NCBI GenBank assembly: GCA_963973455.1
Contig: CAXAZF010000010.1
Span: 56,909 to 120,908, forward strand
From: Marixanthomonas sp002364245
Lineage (GTDB): Bacteria > Bacteroidota > Bacteroidia > Flavobacteriales > Flavobacteriaceae
Reading direction: 5' to 3'
DNA length: 64,000 nucleotides
The notes under the pieces were generated by a model, which searched no databases, was not told the origin of the DNA, and was given only the letters and a program-made list of their open reading frames with translations. The first letter of the stretch is position 1. Every line of letters begins with the position of its first letter. The position numbers were made by a program, and so were the translations under genes. Positions 1 through 9,200 of the stretch are shown in pieces.

Positions 1-2
1 AA

Positions 3-119
3 TTACTTATAGCACATCATAAAAATTATATCACCCAAGAAAAATTATCGTTCTTTGAAGATAAAATTACCGAATGGCAAAAAATGACGATGGGCTTTCA
101 AAACAAACTGAAGCAATAG
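3..119 (+). CDS. C-terminal end of a probable four-helix-bundle protein (partial)
   Basis: An open frame enters from the left edge and ends at TAG 117-119, giving the last 38 residues of a protein. The tail reads as one amphipathic helix after a short NYIT turn (motif NYITQEK...KMTMGFQNKLKQ). This resembles the last helix of the small four-helix-bundle proteins related to the 23S rRNA intervening-sequence protein (S23 family). That assignment is an inference from a short tail; the start and most of the gene are outside the window. It lies 45 bases upstream of maf in the same direction. Confidence 0.5.
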   Translation, partial: LLIAHHKNYITQEKLSFFEDKITEWQKMTMGFQNKLKQ

Positions 120-164
120 CTTCTAGTCTTTTTTCTCTATTCTATTTTCTTTATTCTAATAATT

Positions 165-752
165 ATGCTGAAACAAAAACTATTCAACCATAACATCATC
201 CTTGCTTCTGGATCGCCAAGACGACAAAACTTTTTTAAAGAATTGGGTATTCCCTTTACCATCGATGTACGTAAGGTTGTTGAAACCTACCCTAAAGAGT
301 TAAAGGGAACCGAGATAACCGACTACCTTTCGCAGCTTAAAGCTTCTGAGTTTAAAGAGCTTTCTGAAACTGATATCCTTATCACCAGTGATACCATTGT
401 TTGGAAAGAAGGCAAGGCCATGGAAAAACCCAGGGATGCCGCACACGCTAAAGAAATGTTAGCCGATTTAAGTGGTAAATTTCACGAAGTGATTACATCA
501 GTATGTTTTACGGGGGCTGACTTTCAAAAAACGGTTAATGAAACCACCCAAGTATGGTTTTCAGAACTTTCAGAAGAAGAAATCAATCACTATGTCGATA
601 CCTACCAACCCTTCGATAAAGCGGGTGCTTATGGTATTCAGGAATGGATTGGGTATATTGGTATTGACAAGATTGAAGGGTCTTTCTTTAACGTAATGGG
701 GCTTCCTACAAGATTAGTGTATAAAACCTTATTGGAGCTTACGGCTAAATAA
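165..752 (+). CDS. maf: Maf-family nucleoside triphosphate pyrophosphatase
   Basis: A cytoplasmic 195-residue protein of the usual Maf length. The N-terminal signature ASGSPRRQNFFKELGI (about residues 15-30) is the Maf substrate-binding motif. ITSDTIV and EKPRDAAHAKEML follow, where the family carries its catalytic acidic and lysine residues, and KAGAYGIQ lies near the C terminus. Maf proteins hydrolyse non-canonical or excess nucleoside triphosphates (dTTP/UTP or m7GTP types) to monophosphates and are linked to cell-division arrest. Which substrate applies here is not decided. The ATG is the only sensible start. Genes 799-1746 and 1754-2323 follow closely in the same direction. Confidence 0.93.
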   Translation: MLKQKLFNHNIILASGSPRRQNFFKELGIPFTIDVRKVVETYPKELKGTEITDYLSQLKASEFKELSETDILITSDTIVWKEGKAMEKPRDAAHAKEMLADLSGKFHEVITSVCFTGADFQKTVNETTQVWFSELSEEEINHYVDTYQPFDKAGAYGIQEWIGYIGIDKIEGSFFNVMGLPTRLVYKTLLELTAK

Positions 753-798
753 TTAAAATTCTTTTGTTTTTCCATATCTTTAATAGCAAATTAAAACG

Positions 799-1746
799 AT
801 GACCAAAACATCTAAATACGTTCTATACAAAGTAATATTTTTTATAGGTATTGCTTTTTTTTGTCATTCTTGTAAGGAATCGGAACATAACTTAATTCCT
901 AATAGCAATACAGAAGAAGCCGATACCATTTCCGATAACCGTCAATTACCAGCCCAGTTTAAAGACTATTGGTATGCTGGTAAAGCAGAATTGACTTCCT
1001 ATCAACTTATGCAAGAACGCTATGGTGAAATCCGTCAAGGGATGGCCGTCACCGTATTTGTTACCGAAGACTTCCTTCCCGATGTGCAGGTAAAAGCCAA
1101 TACGCAGTCTGGTGAGAATGTTTCCGTATTAAAGCTGAATAAAACCAAGAAGTTTACCACTGGCATTTATCCGTATTCTATCATGACGAGCACGTTTAAC
1201 CCAGTTAAAAAACCTCAACACGCCTTAAAGATTAGCAACTCGGTGCAAGAATGGTGCGGACAGGTATATATGCAACTGAATAATCGAAAAGACTTCAATA
1301 TCGTTTCCCATTCCTATTTTGAAGGAGAAGCAGACCAAGAGCTAACCCTCGATAAAACTTGGTTGGAAGACGAACTTTGGAACTTAGTACGAATCAACCC
1401 TGAAGAGTTACCAACCGGAGATATGGAGGTAATCCCTTCATTCGAGTCTATCAGGTTGCGACATAAAGAAATAAAAGCCTATCGCGCGCACGCCAATATT
1501 AAACAGGGTGACTCGCTTTCTATGTACTCATTGCACTACCCTATGTTAGAGCGAGAGCTCATTATTTATTTTAACAGTGATTTCCCATATGAAATAGAAA
1601 AATGGGAGGAAACCAATGGTACTCAACCCAACGATAGTACGCGCTTAAAAACCACTGCCCATAAAATAAAACGTATCCGTAATGATTATTGGAATATGAA
1701 CAGAAACCAAGATGCCGGACTTCGTGATACGTTAGGTCTTAAATAA
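799..1746 (+). CDS. Conserved lipoprotein downstream of maf
   Basis: A 315-residue protein with a hydrophobic N-terminal segment ending in a lipobox-like FCHSC (Cys about 26), followed by a polar linker, so probably an outer-membrane or periplasmic lipoprotein. I recognise no enzyme motif. The body is mixed alpha/beta and rich in Trp and Tyr. A promoter-like element (TTTTG, then TATCTTTA) lies just upstream at about 761-782, so it may have its own promoter besides reading through from maf. It is followed after 7 bases by the MscS gene, suggesting co-transcription. Related proteins may carry a Maf label because of their neighbour; nothing in this sequence is Maf-like. Confidence 0.8.
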   Translation: MTKTSKYVLYKVIFFIGIAFFCHSCKESEHNLIPNSNTEEADTISDNRQLPAQFKDYWYAGKAELTSYQLMQERYGEIRQGMAVTVFVTEDFLPDVQVKANTQSGENVSVLKLNKTKKFTTGIYPYSIMTSTFNPVKKPQHALKISNSVQEWCGQVYMQLNNRKDFNIVSHSYFEGEADQELTLDKTWLEDELWNLVRINPEELPTGDMEVIPSFESIRLRHKEIKAYRAHANIKQGDSLSMYSLHYPMLERELIIYFNSDFPYEIEKWEETNGTQPNDSTRLKTTAHKIKRIRNDYWNMNRNQDAGLRDTLGLK

Positions 1747-1753
1747 TAGTTAT

Positions 1754-2323
1754 ATGAATTTAGAGTTATATTTCCCTCAGTTACTAAAATCTGTTTTTAT
1801 CGTACTGCTTTTTTTAGCGCTACGCTATATGGCCATTAATGTAATTAAGCGATATGCCAATAAGTTTGAACGCTTAGAACACCGCACGGGTTTGATTATG
1901 AAACACGTAAATTTTTCGGTTATCTTCTTTATCGTGCTTTGTTTAATCTTAATTTGGGGTGTAGAGATTAAAGACCTGGGGTTGGTTATGTCTTCTGTAT
2001 TTGCAGTCATTGGAGTTGGCTTTTTTGCCCAATGGTCCATTTTAAGTAACATTACCAGCGGAGTAATTATGTTCTTTACCTTTCCTTATAAAATAGGCGA
2101 TTATATTAAGATACACGACAAAGAGTTTCCGTATGAAGGGATGATAGAGGATATTAAAAGCTTTCACGTGATGGTACGTACCAAAGAAAATGAGCTCATC
2201 ACCTACCCTAACAGTATGATGTTGCAAAAAGGAGTGACGGTAATCAAGGCCGAAGATTATCATGAAATGGCGCTTCAAGATGAAGAACATGATAAAAACC
2301 TTACAGATCACGGTACTGACTAA
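1754..2323 (+). CDS. Small MscS-family mechanosensitive channel
   Basis: A 189-residue inner-membrane protein with three hydrophobic segments (about residues 8-25, 50-68 and 75-95). The third is the glycine/alanine-patterned pore helix (SVFAVIGVGFFAQWSILSN). A short beta domain (FPYKIGDYIKI, then PNSMMLQKGV), the conserved MscS core, follows. MscS channels open under membrane tension and release solutes after hypo-osmotic shock. It is shorter than E. coli MscS (286) because the C-terminal alpha/beta vestibule is reduced and ends in an acidic tail. It starts 7 bases after the lipoprotein stop. Confidence 0.9.
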   Translation: MNLELYFPQLLKSVFIVLLFLALRYMAINVIKRYANKFERLEHRTGLIMKHVNFSVIFFIVLCLILIWGVEIKDLGLVMSSVFAVIGVGFFAQWSILSNITSGVIMFFTFPYKIGDYIKIHDKEFPYEGMIEDIKSFHVMVRTKENELITYPNSMMLQKGVTVIKAEDYHEMALQDEEHDKNLTDHGTD

Positions 2324-2523
2324 TTGCCTCGATCGCATATAAGCTGTATCGTTTTAGCGGAATGACACTACATAAACAGGTCAGTGAATCCCTTTAATGT
2401 ACTATATAGTCTGTTTTATTTTTTCTTTCAGCAAAGCGATCTTTCTTCTTTGTAAATACACTACTTTTTTCACTATATAATTTGGTATATTTGGTTTTTT
2501 CAGAAAAAAACACACCAAATACT

Positions 2524-5013
2524 ATGCGCAACCTTCTTACTGTACTGCTTCTGTTAAGTATCAGTGCAACCGCCTGCTTCGCTCAACAACCTCAAAAACC
2601 AACTGCTTCTGAAATTTACCACGACCTTCAGCAACTCAACTTCTTAGGGTCGGCTATGTACATTGCAGCACATCCCGATGATGAAAACACTCGGTTGATT
2701 TCCTATTTGGTAAACGATGTGCATGCGCGTACAGCGTATCTATCTTTAACGCGTGGTGATGGGGGACAAAACTTAGTGGGTCCTGAGATTCGCGAGTTGC
2801 TTGGTGTAATTCGAACCCAAGAATTATTGGCAGCACGTCGTACCGATGGCGGACAGCAGTTATTTACACGTGCCAATGATTTTGGATATTCCAAAACCCC
2901 AGAGGAGACATTGGCTATTTGGAACAAAGACGAAGTGTTGAGTGACGTGGTACGCGCCATTCGAAAATTTAAGCCCGATGTTATTATCAACCGTTTCGAT
3001 CACCGCAGTCCAGGTTCTACCCACGGGCACCACACCTCATCAGCTATGTTGAGTGTAGAGGCGTTCGATTTGGTAAACAACCCCAACAGCTACCCTGAAA
3101 CAGCCAACACCTTTGGCACGTGGCAACCCAAACGTTTATTTTTTAATACCAGCTGGTGGTTCTACGGAAGCCAAGAAAAGTTTGAACAAGCAGACAAAAC
3201 TAATTTAGTGGAAGTACAGACCGGAAGCTATTTTCCTTCATTGGGCTTGTCTAACGGAGAGATTGCTTCCTTAAGCCGAAGCATGCATAAGTCACAAGGG
3301 TTTGGCAGCACCGGTACCCGCGGAAACCAAAATGAATGGCTGGAATTCTTAAAAGGTGATTTTAAAGAAGGAAACAATAACTTGTTTGAAGGCATTGACA
3401 CCTCTTGGTCGCGTATTGAAGGCGGTGAAACCATTGGTGGTATTTTATATCCACTGGAAGATAATTTTGACTTTAAAGATCCATCCAGAATGCTCCGTCC
3501 CTTGCTACAAGCGTATGAATTGGTCAAAAATATTGAAGACGACCATTGGCGAACCATAAAAACAAAACAACTGGAACAGTTGATTATTGACTGCGGTGGT
3601 ATTTTTGTTGAAGCAGTCGCCCAGAGCAATTCCATTATACCCGGTGAAAAATACAATGCAGATTTTGAGATTATAAACCGTAGTGACTTTCCTATGGAAT
3701 TAGCCTCTATTACCTATCCTTCAGGAAAGACAATTGTAGCCGAGAACAAAACTTTGGCCCCAAATGAGAAACACACCCTGGAAGCCACTTTGTATTCTGA
3801 GAATAAAACAAACTCAGGTCCGTATTGGTTACGTGAAAAAGGAACCTTAGGGATGTACAAGGCCCCTAAAAACGTAATAGGCGAACCAGAAACCGCAGCA
3901 CCCGAACAGGTGATCTTCAATTTAGAGTTAAGTGATACAAAGATTTCAGTAAAACGAAATATAGTCTATAAATACAACGACCCCGTAAAAGGAGAGGTAT
4001 ATCAACCGCTTGAGGTCTTACCAGAAGCTACTTCCAGTATTTCAGAGAAAGTCATTATTTTTTCTTCAAAAGATGCGCAAAACATCCCCGTAACCATAAA
4101 AGCAGGGCGTGATAACGCAAATGGAACAGTGCAATTAAACCATCCTGATGGTTGGGAAGTCAAACCTGCACAACCTACCTTCAATATTGCTAAAAAGGGA
4201 GATGAGCAAACCATCGTATTTACGGTAACCCCTCCTAAAAATCAAAGTGAAGGCTATATAAGACCCTTGGTATCTATGGGAGATGATTTTTTTGATAAGG
4301 AATTGATCTCAATCGATTATGAGCATATCCCCTATCAACGGGTATTGCTTCCTTCCGAAGCAAAAGTAGTACGTATTGATATTAAAAAGGAAGGGGAATC
4401 CATTGGGTACATCGAGGGTGCTGGCGATGCCATCCCAGAAAGCTTACAGCAAATTGGATACCAAGTAACCACTATTCCGCCATCAAACATCACCTATAAT
4501 AACCTTAAAAAATTTGATGCTGTGGTTGTGGGGATTAGGGCATACAACACTGTGCCCGAACTCGCTTTTAAACAAGCTGCTTTTAATACATATGTACAAG
4601 AAGGAGGGACCTTGTTAGTACAGTATAACACCAGCCACCGAATGGTAACCGAGGACATTGCCCCGTATTCCTTATCGCTATCTCGCGAGCGGGTAACGGA
4701 TGAAAACAGTCCTGTTACCTTTTTAGCGCCCGATCATCCAGTGCTAAACGAACCCAATAAAATTACCCAAGCCGACTTTACAGGTTGGGTGCAAGAGCGA
4801 GGCTTGTATTTCCCCGATGAATGGGTACCTAAGTTTGTCCCTATTTTAGGGATGAACGACAAAGATGCCCCTCAGACCAAAGGTTCGTTGTTAGTTGCCG
4901 AGTACGGCAAGGGACATTACATCTATACCGGCTTAAGTTTCTTTAGGGAATTACCGGCTGGAGTGGCAGGTGCTTACCGTTTATTTGCAAATCTATTATC
5001 CTTAGGCAATTAA
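2524..5013 (+). CDS. Secreted PIG-L (LmbE-like) deacetylase with C-terminal ThuA-like region
   Basis: An 829-residue protein. I chose ATG 2524 because it opens directly onto a signal peptide (MRNLLTVLLLLS...ATACFAQ); the in-frame ATG 42 bases upstream adds only an unconserved stretch. The PIG-L domain (about residues 40-260) has the zinc motif AHPDDE near residue 50 and the distal HGHH near 168, and RGDGGQN between them. PIG-L enzymes remove N-acetyl groups from GlcNAc-type sugars. The middle (about 370-620) is beta-rich. The C-terminal 200 residues (VVGIRAYN, EGGTLLVQYN, GKGHYIYTGLSFFREL) resemble a ThuA or glutamine-amidotransferase fold. It stands with a tiny membrane protein and a symporter, suggesting periplasmic trimming of an amino-sugar substrate before uptake. 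A TATATTTG element lies at 2486-2493, without a good upstream TTG. Confidence 0.88.
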   Translation: MRNLLTVLLLLSISATACFAQQPQKPTASEIYHDLQQLNFLGSAMYIAAHPDDENTRLISYLVNDVHARTAYLSLTRGDGGQNLVGPEIRELLGVIRTQELLAARRTDGGQQLFTRANDFGYSKTPEETLAIWNKDEVLSDVVRAIRKFKPDVIINRFDHRSPGSTHGHHTSSAMLSVEAFDLVNNPNSYPETANTFGTWQPKRLFFNTSWWFYGSQEKFEQADKTNLVEVQTGSYFPSLGLSNGEIASLSRSMHKSQGFGSTGTRGNQNEWLEFLKGDFKEGNNNLFEGIDTSWSRIEGGETIGGILYPLEDNFDFKDPSRMLRPLLQAYELVKNIEDDHWRTIKTKQLEQLIIDCGGIFVEAVAQSNSIIPGEKYNADFEIINRSDFPMELASITYPSGKTIVAENKTLAPNEKHTLEATLYSENKTNSGPYWLREKGTLGMYKAPKNVIGEPETAAPEQVIFNLELSDTKISVKRNIVYKYNDPVKGEVYQPLEVLPEATSSISEKVIIFSSKDAQNIPVTIKAGRDNANGTVQLNHPDGWEVKPAQPTFNIAKKGDEQTIVFTVTPPKNQSEGYIRPLVSMGDDFFDKELISIDYEHIPYQRVLLPSEAKVVRIDIKKEGESIGYIEGAGDAIPESLQQIGYQVTTIPPSNITYNNLKKFDAVVVGIRAYNTVPELAFKQAAFNTYVQEGGTLLVQYNTSHRMVTEDIAPYSLSLSRERVTDENSPVTFLAPDHPVLNEPNKITQADFTGWVQERGLYFPDEWVPKFVPILGMNDKDAPQTKGSLLVAEYGKGHYIYTGLSFFRELPAGVAGAYRLFANLLSLGN

Positions 5014-5015
5014 TT

Positions 5016-5126
5016 ATGAGTGATTCAACCAACAAACCGGTAAAGAAATGGAGTTACGTAGCTGTGATTGTCCTTAATACCGTATATATTATTTTGTTTT
5101 ATTTTCTAATGCAAAGCTTTTCCTAA
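5016..5126 (+). CDS. 36-residue single-pass membrane protein
   Basis: A short ORF fills the gap between the PIG-L and symporter genes. It starts 2 bases after the PIG-L stop and its TAA overlaps the symporter ATG by one base. The product has a polar N terminus with lysines (NKPVKKW), then one hydrophobic helix of about 20 residues (residues 13-32), and a short tail. The basic side before the helix predicts N-terminus inside. The tight packing argues that it is translated and coupled. By analogy with small subunits that accompany some solute:sodium symporters, it may assemble with or stabilise the transporter; this is inference. I know no family name for it. Confidence 0.75.
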   Translation: MSDSTNKPVKKWSYVAVIVLNTVYIILFYFLMQSFS

Positions 5127-6823
5127 TGCAGCAAATCGATTGGATTGTCCTTATTGGAACCCTAGTTTTTATTGTGCTGTACGGTACATGGAAAACCCGT
5201 AAAAACAGAAATGTAAACGATTACCTTAAAGGAGGTAACGATGCCAATTGGTGGACCATCGGTCTAAGTGTCATGGCTACCCAAGCCAGCGCCATAACCT
5301 TTCTCTCTACACCGGGACAGGCCTTTCACGATGGGATGGGGTTTGTACAGTTTTACTTTGGCTTGCCCATAGCGATGGTCATTATCTGCCTGGTGTTTAT
5401 CCCTATCTATCACCGGCTAAAAGTATATACGGCGTATGAATACTTAGAAACTAGGTTCGACTTAAAAACACGCACCTTAACTGCCATCCTCTTTTTAATA
5501 CAGCGGGGTTTAGCGGCTGGGATTACCATTTTTGCCCCTGCCATTATCTTATCGGCCGTATTGGGCTGGAACTTAAACTATCTTATCATAGGTATTGGGG
5601 TTTTAGTGATCATGTATACCGTAACGGGCGGTACCAAAGCTGTAAGCGTTACCCAAAAGCAACAGATGGCCATCATCTTTGCCGGGATGTTCATTGCCTT
5701 CTTGTTAATACTAAATTACCTACCGCTGGATATATCGTTTACCAATGCCTTAGAGATTGCAGGTGCCAACGGAAAACTGGATGTGCTCGACTTTTCATTC
5801 GATTTTGATAACCGTTATACCTTTTGGAGCGGTATTATTGGGGGTACCTTCTTGGCGCTCTCCTACTTTGGTACCGATCAAAGCCAAGTACAACGATATT
5901 TATCGGGTAGGTCGTTAAAACAGAGCCAGATGGGATTGATCATGAACGGACTTCTAAAAGTCCCTATGCAATTCTTTATACTGTTGGTGGGAGTCATGGT
6001 ATTTGTATTTTATCAGTTTAACGCCTCCCCCTTACATTTTAACCCAGCAGCGGTGAATGATGTCATGCAATCTGAATACGCTGAGGAATACCAAGCTTTA
6101 CAAGCTGAGAAACAAAGTCTGGACAAACAATTGAACAGCAAGCAACTTACCTATTCTGCTACCAAAGATGCTACGGAAAAAGAGATACTCTTAGAGGAAA
6201 TACAAATTATAAACATTACTGAAGACGAGCTACGCCAACAGTCGCGTGACCTTATTGAAAAAGCGAATCCTGAAGCCGAAACCAACGATAAAGATTACGT
6301 CTTTATTCACTTTATCTTAAATAACCTCCCCAGAGGGTTAATTGGCCTTTTATTGGCTGTTATTTTAAGTGCAGCGATGTCTTCTACCGCATCAGAATTG
6401 AATGCCTTGGGGTCTACCACCACAATAGATTTATACAAACGCAACACCCCAGGAAAGGATGAAAAGCACTATATGCACGCTTCCAAGTGGTTTACCCTGC
6501 TTTGGGGAATCATCGCCATTGGGGTAGCCAGCGTGGCAAACTTATTTGAAAACTTGATAGAATTGGTAAACATCATCGGTTCTATTTTCTACGGAAATGT
6601 ACTCGGTATCTTCCTATTGGCGTTCTTTATTAAGTTTGTACACAGCAGGGCTACGTTTATTGCGGCACTTATTACCCAAGGAATCATAATTTATTTCTGG
6701 TGGATTGACTTAATGCCGTATCTATGGTTAAACCTAGTAGGCTGTGCATTGGTGATGGGAATAGCAGTGCTGTTGCAAGTGGTGATGCCTTGGAAAAATG
6801 AAGAAAACACTTTGAATGAATAA
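5126..6823 (+). CDS. Sodium:solute symporter (SSS family)
   Basis: A 565-residue inner-membrane protein with about 13 hydrophobic helices and the SSS layout. WWTIGLSVMATQASAITFLSTPG sits in the first core helix, and the sodium-site helix has GTFLALSYFGTDQSQVQRY and later LLLAVILSAAMSSTASELNALGSTT. SSS proteins couple sodium to uptake of sugars, sialic acid, amino acids or vitamins; the substrate cannot be read here. A hydrophilic, charged, probably coiled-coil insertion of about 90 residues (about 298-388) separates two membrane helices. Its start overlaps the stop of the small membrane protein, and it follows the PIG-L deacetylase, so an N-acetylated or de-acetylated amino sugar is a reasonable guess. 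Confidence 0.9.
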   Translation: MQQIDWIVLIGTLVFIVLYGTWKTRKNRNVNDYLKGGNDANWWTIGLSVMATQASAITFLSTPGQAFHDGMGFVQFYFGLPIAMVIICLVFIPIYHRLKVYTAYEYLETRFDLKTRTLTAILFLIQRGLAAGITIFAPAIILSAVLGWNLNYLIIGIGVLVIMYTVTGGTKAVSVTQKQQMAIIFAGMFIAFLLILNYLPLDISFTNALEIAGANGKLDVLDFSFDFDNRYTFWSGIIGGTFLALSYFGTDQSQVQRYLSGRSLKQSQMGLIMNGLLKVPMQFFILLVGVMVFVFYQFNASPLHFNPAAVNDVMQSEYAEEYQALQAEKQSLDKQLNSKQLTYSATKDATEKEILLEEIQIINITEDELRQQSRDLIEKANPEAETNDKDYVFIHFILNNLPRGLIGLLLAVILSAAMSSTASELNALGSTTTIDLYKRNTPGKDEKHYMHASKWFTLLWGIIAIGVASVANLFENLIELVNIIGSIFYGNVLGIFLLAFFIKFVHSRATFIAALITQGIIIYFWWIDLMPYLWLNLVGCALVMGIAVLLQVVMPWKNEENTLNE

Positions 6824-6832
6824 TTACCTCTT

Positions 6833-7516
6833 ATGAATTTTTTTTACAAAACCTTTTTACTGTTTATCCTCTTCTATTCTTCAAACACTCACGCACAAGA
6901 CTATTTTGAAGGTGTTATACACTATTCTGTGTCATATGAAAGTCTTCACCCAAACATTCAAAAACAAGTGTTAGAGCGTAATCTAGGCACTTCATTTACA
7001 GCTTATATACTAGAAGACCGTTATGCAACCATTTACAATACCAAAGGTGAAAATGGTTGGAGGAAGATAATCGTTCGTTTGGATGAAGGATACACCTATA
7101 CCGAACTTGAAAAATCTGATACGATTGTAAAAACGAAATTTGGAAATAGTGATGAAAAATTAATTGATGTAAAAAAGAATACCAAACCTACTAAAGAAGT
7201 ATTGGGCAAACAGTGTCTATCAGTTACCTTAACTACAGAAAACACAGATCCTAATGCATGGTACACACTTCATTCTGGCACATATTATTACAGCCCAAAG
7301 TATAAATTAAACCCTAAATTATATGAGGATTATGTCGATGGGTTTTGGAATGAATATGTAGAACGAGCTAAGGCTGTGAGTATTTGGAATAAGAATGAAT
7401 TTCGCCCTTATTTCACTTCCATTTCCGAAGCTACATCAATAGAAGAAAAAGAAGTGGACAAGGCTTTCTTTAACCCGAATCCAGATAAGGTTATTAAAGA
7501 AGAGTTTTCAAAATAA
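6833..7516 (+). CDS. Secreted protein of unknown function
   Basis: A 227-residue protein with a clear signal peptide (MNFFYKTFLLFILFYSSNTHAQ, cleavage after HAQ). The mature part begins FEGVIHYSVSYES and has a beta-strand pattern with few cysteines. The opening resembles the GLPGLI/DUF4412-type periplasmic proteins common in Bacteroidota, in which a short strand precedes a lipid-pocket-like beta domain. I am not certain of that family. It starts 9 bases after the symporter stop, so it may be the last gene of that operon. Its base composition is more AT-rich than the preceding gene. Confidence 0.75.
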   Translation: MNFFYKTFLLFILFYSSNTHAQDYFEGVIHYSVSYESLHPNIQKQVLERNLGTSFTAYILEDRYATIYNTKGENGWRKIIVRLDEGYTYTELEKSDTIVKTKFGNSDEKLIDVKKNTKPTKEVLGKQCLSVTLTTENTDPNAWYTLHSGTYYYSPKYKLNPKLYEDYVDGFWNEYVERAKAVSIWNKNEFRPYFTSISEATSIEEKEVDKAFFNPNPDKVIKEEFSK

Positions 7517-7687
7517 GAGGTGATACTCAAAACACATTAAAGCTGAGTTTCAATAACCACTCCCTCTTAACCTAAAACCTGCAATTCCCTTTTTATAAAA
7601 TCGTACCTTTGGGTAGGTTTTACTAGTATTTACATAGTACAACCACTAACAAACACAAAACGAATCGCCATAACCAACACAACTGCT

Positions 7688-9151
7688 ATGAAAAAACTAC
7701 TGCTCTTTTGTACCGCTCTATTACTTACCGTATCGGTACACGCGCAACAGTTTGATGTTTCTTTTTCTAAAGATGTTCTTTCTGAACCCTTTACAGGGAA
7801 CGTCCTACTCTATCTTTCACAAGAAAACAAAAACCCGAAAAATGCCTTTGTGCCATTAGAGTTACCACCGGTGTACCGTGTACAGGTAACCAACTTACAA
7901 CCTAACGAAGGGGTGGTGTTTGACGATTCGGCTATTTCATACCCTAATACGCTTTCAAACATTGAGCGCGATACGTATTATGTGCAGGTAGTGTTCGATC
8001 GTAATTTAGGGGGACAGACCATTGGTACGAGTCCGGGGAATCTTTATTCCGAGCCGCAACAAATAATTTTCGATAAAAACTTTGATACCACCCATACCCT
8101 ACAAGCCGATCAAGTAGTGCCCGAAATTTCGTTTACAGAAACCAAGCACTTAAAAGAACTTGCCTTACAATCGGATGTATTAAGTGAGTTTCACGATAAA
8201 GAAGTTACCATAGCCGGCGCTGTGCGTCTGCCAGATGAATATTACGAAAACCCTGATGCTACCTACCCAGTATTGTTTTCGGTATTTGGTTTTGGTGCTA
8301 ATTATAAAACCCATTCCGGATCTAAAAAATATGCCTTTACCCATCTGGCCGATACCCCGGCTATTGTGGTCTATTTGGACGGTAACAGTCCCGAAGGGCA
8401 TTCCACCTATGCCAATAGCGATATAAACGGCCCGTGGGGAGATGCCTTGGTAAAAGAATTTATCCCAGCTTTAGAAACACAATACCGTACCAATGGGGCC
8501 AAGTTTGTCTTTGGGCATAGTAGCGGGGGTTGGACGTCTTTATGGCTTCAGTTAAACTACCCTGAAACCTTTTCAGGGGCTTGGGCCAGTGCACCCGATC
8601 AAGTAGATTTTAGAAACTGGCAAGGTGAAAATATTTATGAAGTGGATAACCTATACTACGATCCCAACGGAAACCTATTGGCCGATATCACCATGGGCGG
8701 CGGCTATCCCATTATAGCAGCCAAAGATATGTACCAAGTAGAACATGTAGTATATCGGGGCGACCAGATCCATTCGTTCGATGCGGTTTTTAGCAGTCGC
8801 GATGCCGATGGAGAGATTATCCGGTTGGTAGATCCCGAAACCGGAAACATCAACAAAGAAGCCCTGCCCCTTTTTAAACGCTACGATCTATCGTATCAAA
8901 TACGTACTAACTGGGAAACCTATAAGGATGCTGTAAATAACGACATTCGCATTTCCATAGGCGAACAGGATAATTTTCACCTACACAAAGCAGTGCACCT
9001 GTTTGATGATGAAATGAAAAAACTGGAATCCACTATTGAGATTGACTATTATCCCGGCGATCACTTTACCGTCTTTACAAAGGAATATAAAGAAGACGGA
9101 CAGCAGTTTTTAGACACCCAATACCAAGAATGGCAACAGGAAAACAAATAA
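7688..9151 (+). CDS. Secreted esterase (alpha/beta hydrolase, Fes/esterase-D-like)
   Basis: A 487-residue protein with a signal peptide (MKKLLLFCTALLLTVSVHAQ). An N-terminal beta region of about 140 residues precedes a hydrolase domain of the PF00756 type. The nucleophile motif GHSSGG is at about residues 275-280 (Ser about 277) and a late PGDHF supplies the likely catalytic His near 458. The family includes enterochelin, feruloyl and acetyl-xylan esterases acting outside the cytoplasm; the substrate is open. The start is fixed by the signal peptide. A -7 like TACCTTTG occurs at 7604-7611, with a weak -33. No close operon partner. Confidence 0.85.
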   Translation: MKKLLLFCTALLLTVSVHAQQFDVSFSKDVLSEPFTGNVLLYLSQENKNPKNAFVPLELPPVYRVQVTNLQPNEGVVFDDSAISYPNTLSNIERDTYYVQVVFDRNLGGQTIGTSPGNLYSEPQQIIFDKNFDTTHTLQADQVVPEISFTETKHLKELALQSDVLSEFHDKEVTIAGAVRLPDEYYENPDATYPVLFSVFGFGANYKTHSGSKKYAFTHLADTPAIVVYLDGNSPEGHSTYANSDINGPWGDALVKEFIPALETQYRTNGAKFVFGHSSGGWTSLWLQLNYPETFSGAWASAPDQVDFRNWQGENIYEVDNLYYDPNGNLLADITMGGGYPIIAAKDMYQVEHVVYRGDQIHSFDAVFSSRDADGEIIRLVDPETGNINKEALPLFKRYDLSYQIRTNWETYKDAVNNDIRISIGEQDNFHLHKAVHLFDDEMKKLESTIEIDYYPGDHFTVFTKEYKEDGQQFLDTQYQEWQQENK

Positions 9152-9200
9152 CTGTTTTTAATATTTCAGTTTTCAGTAGTACGCAAATAAGTTTATTGCG

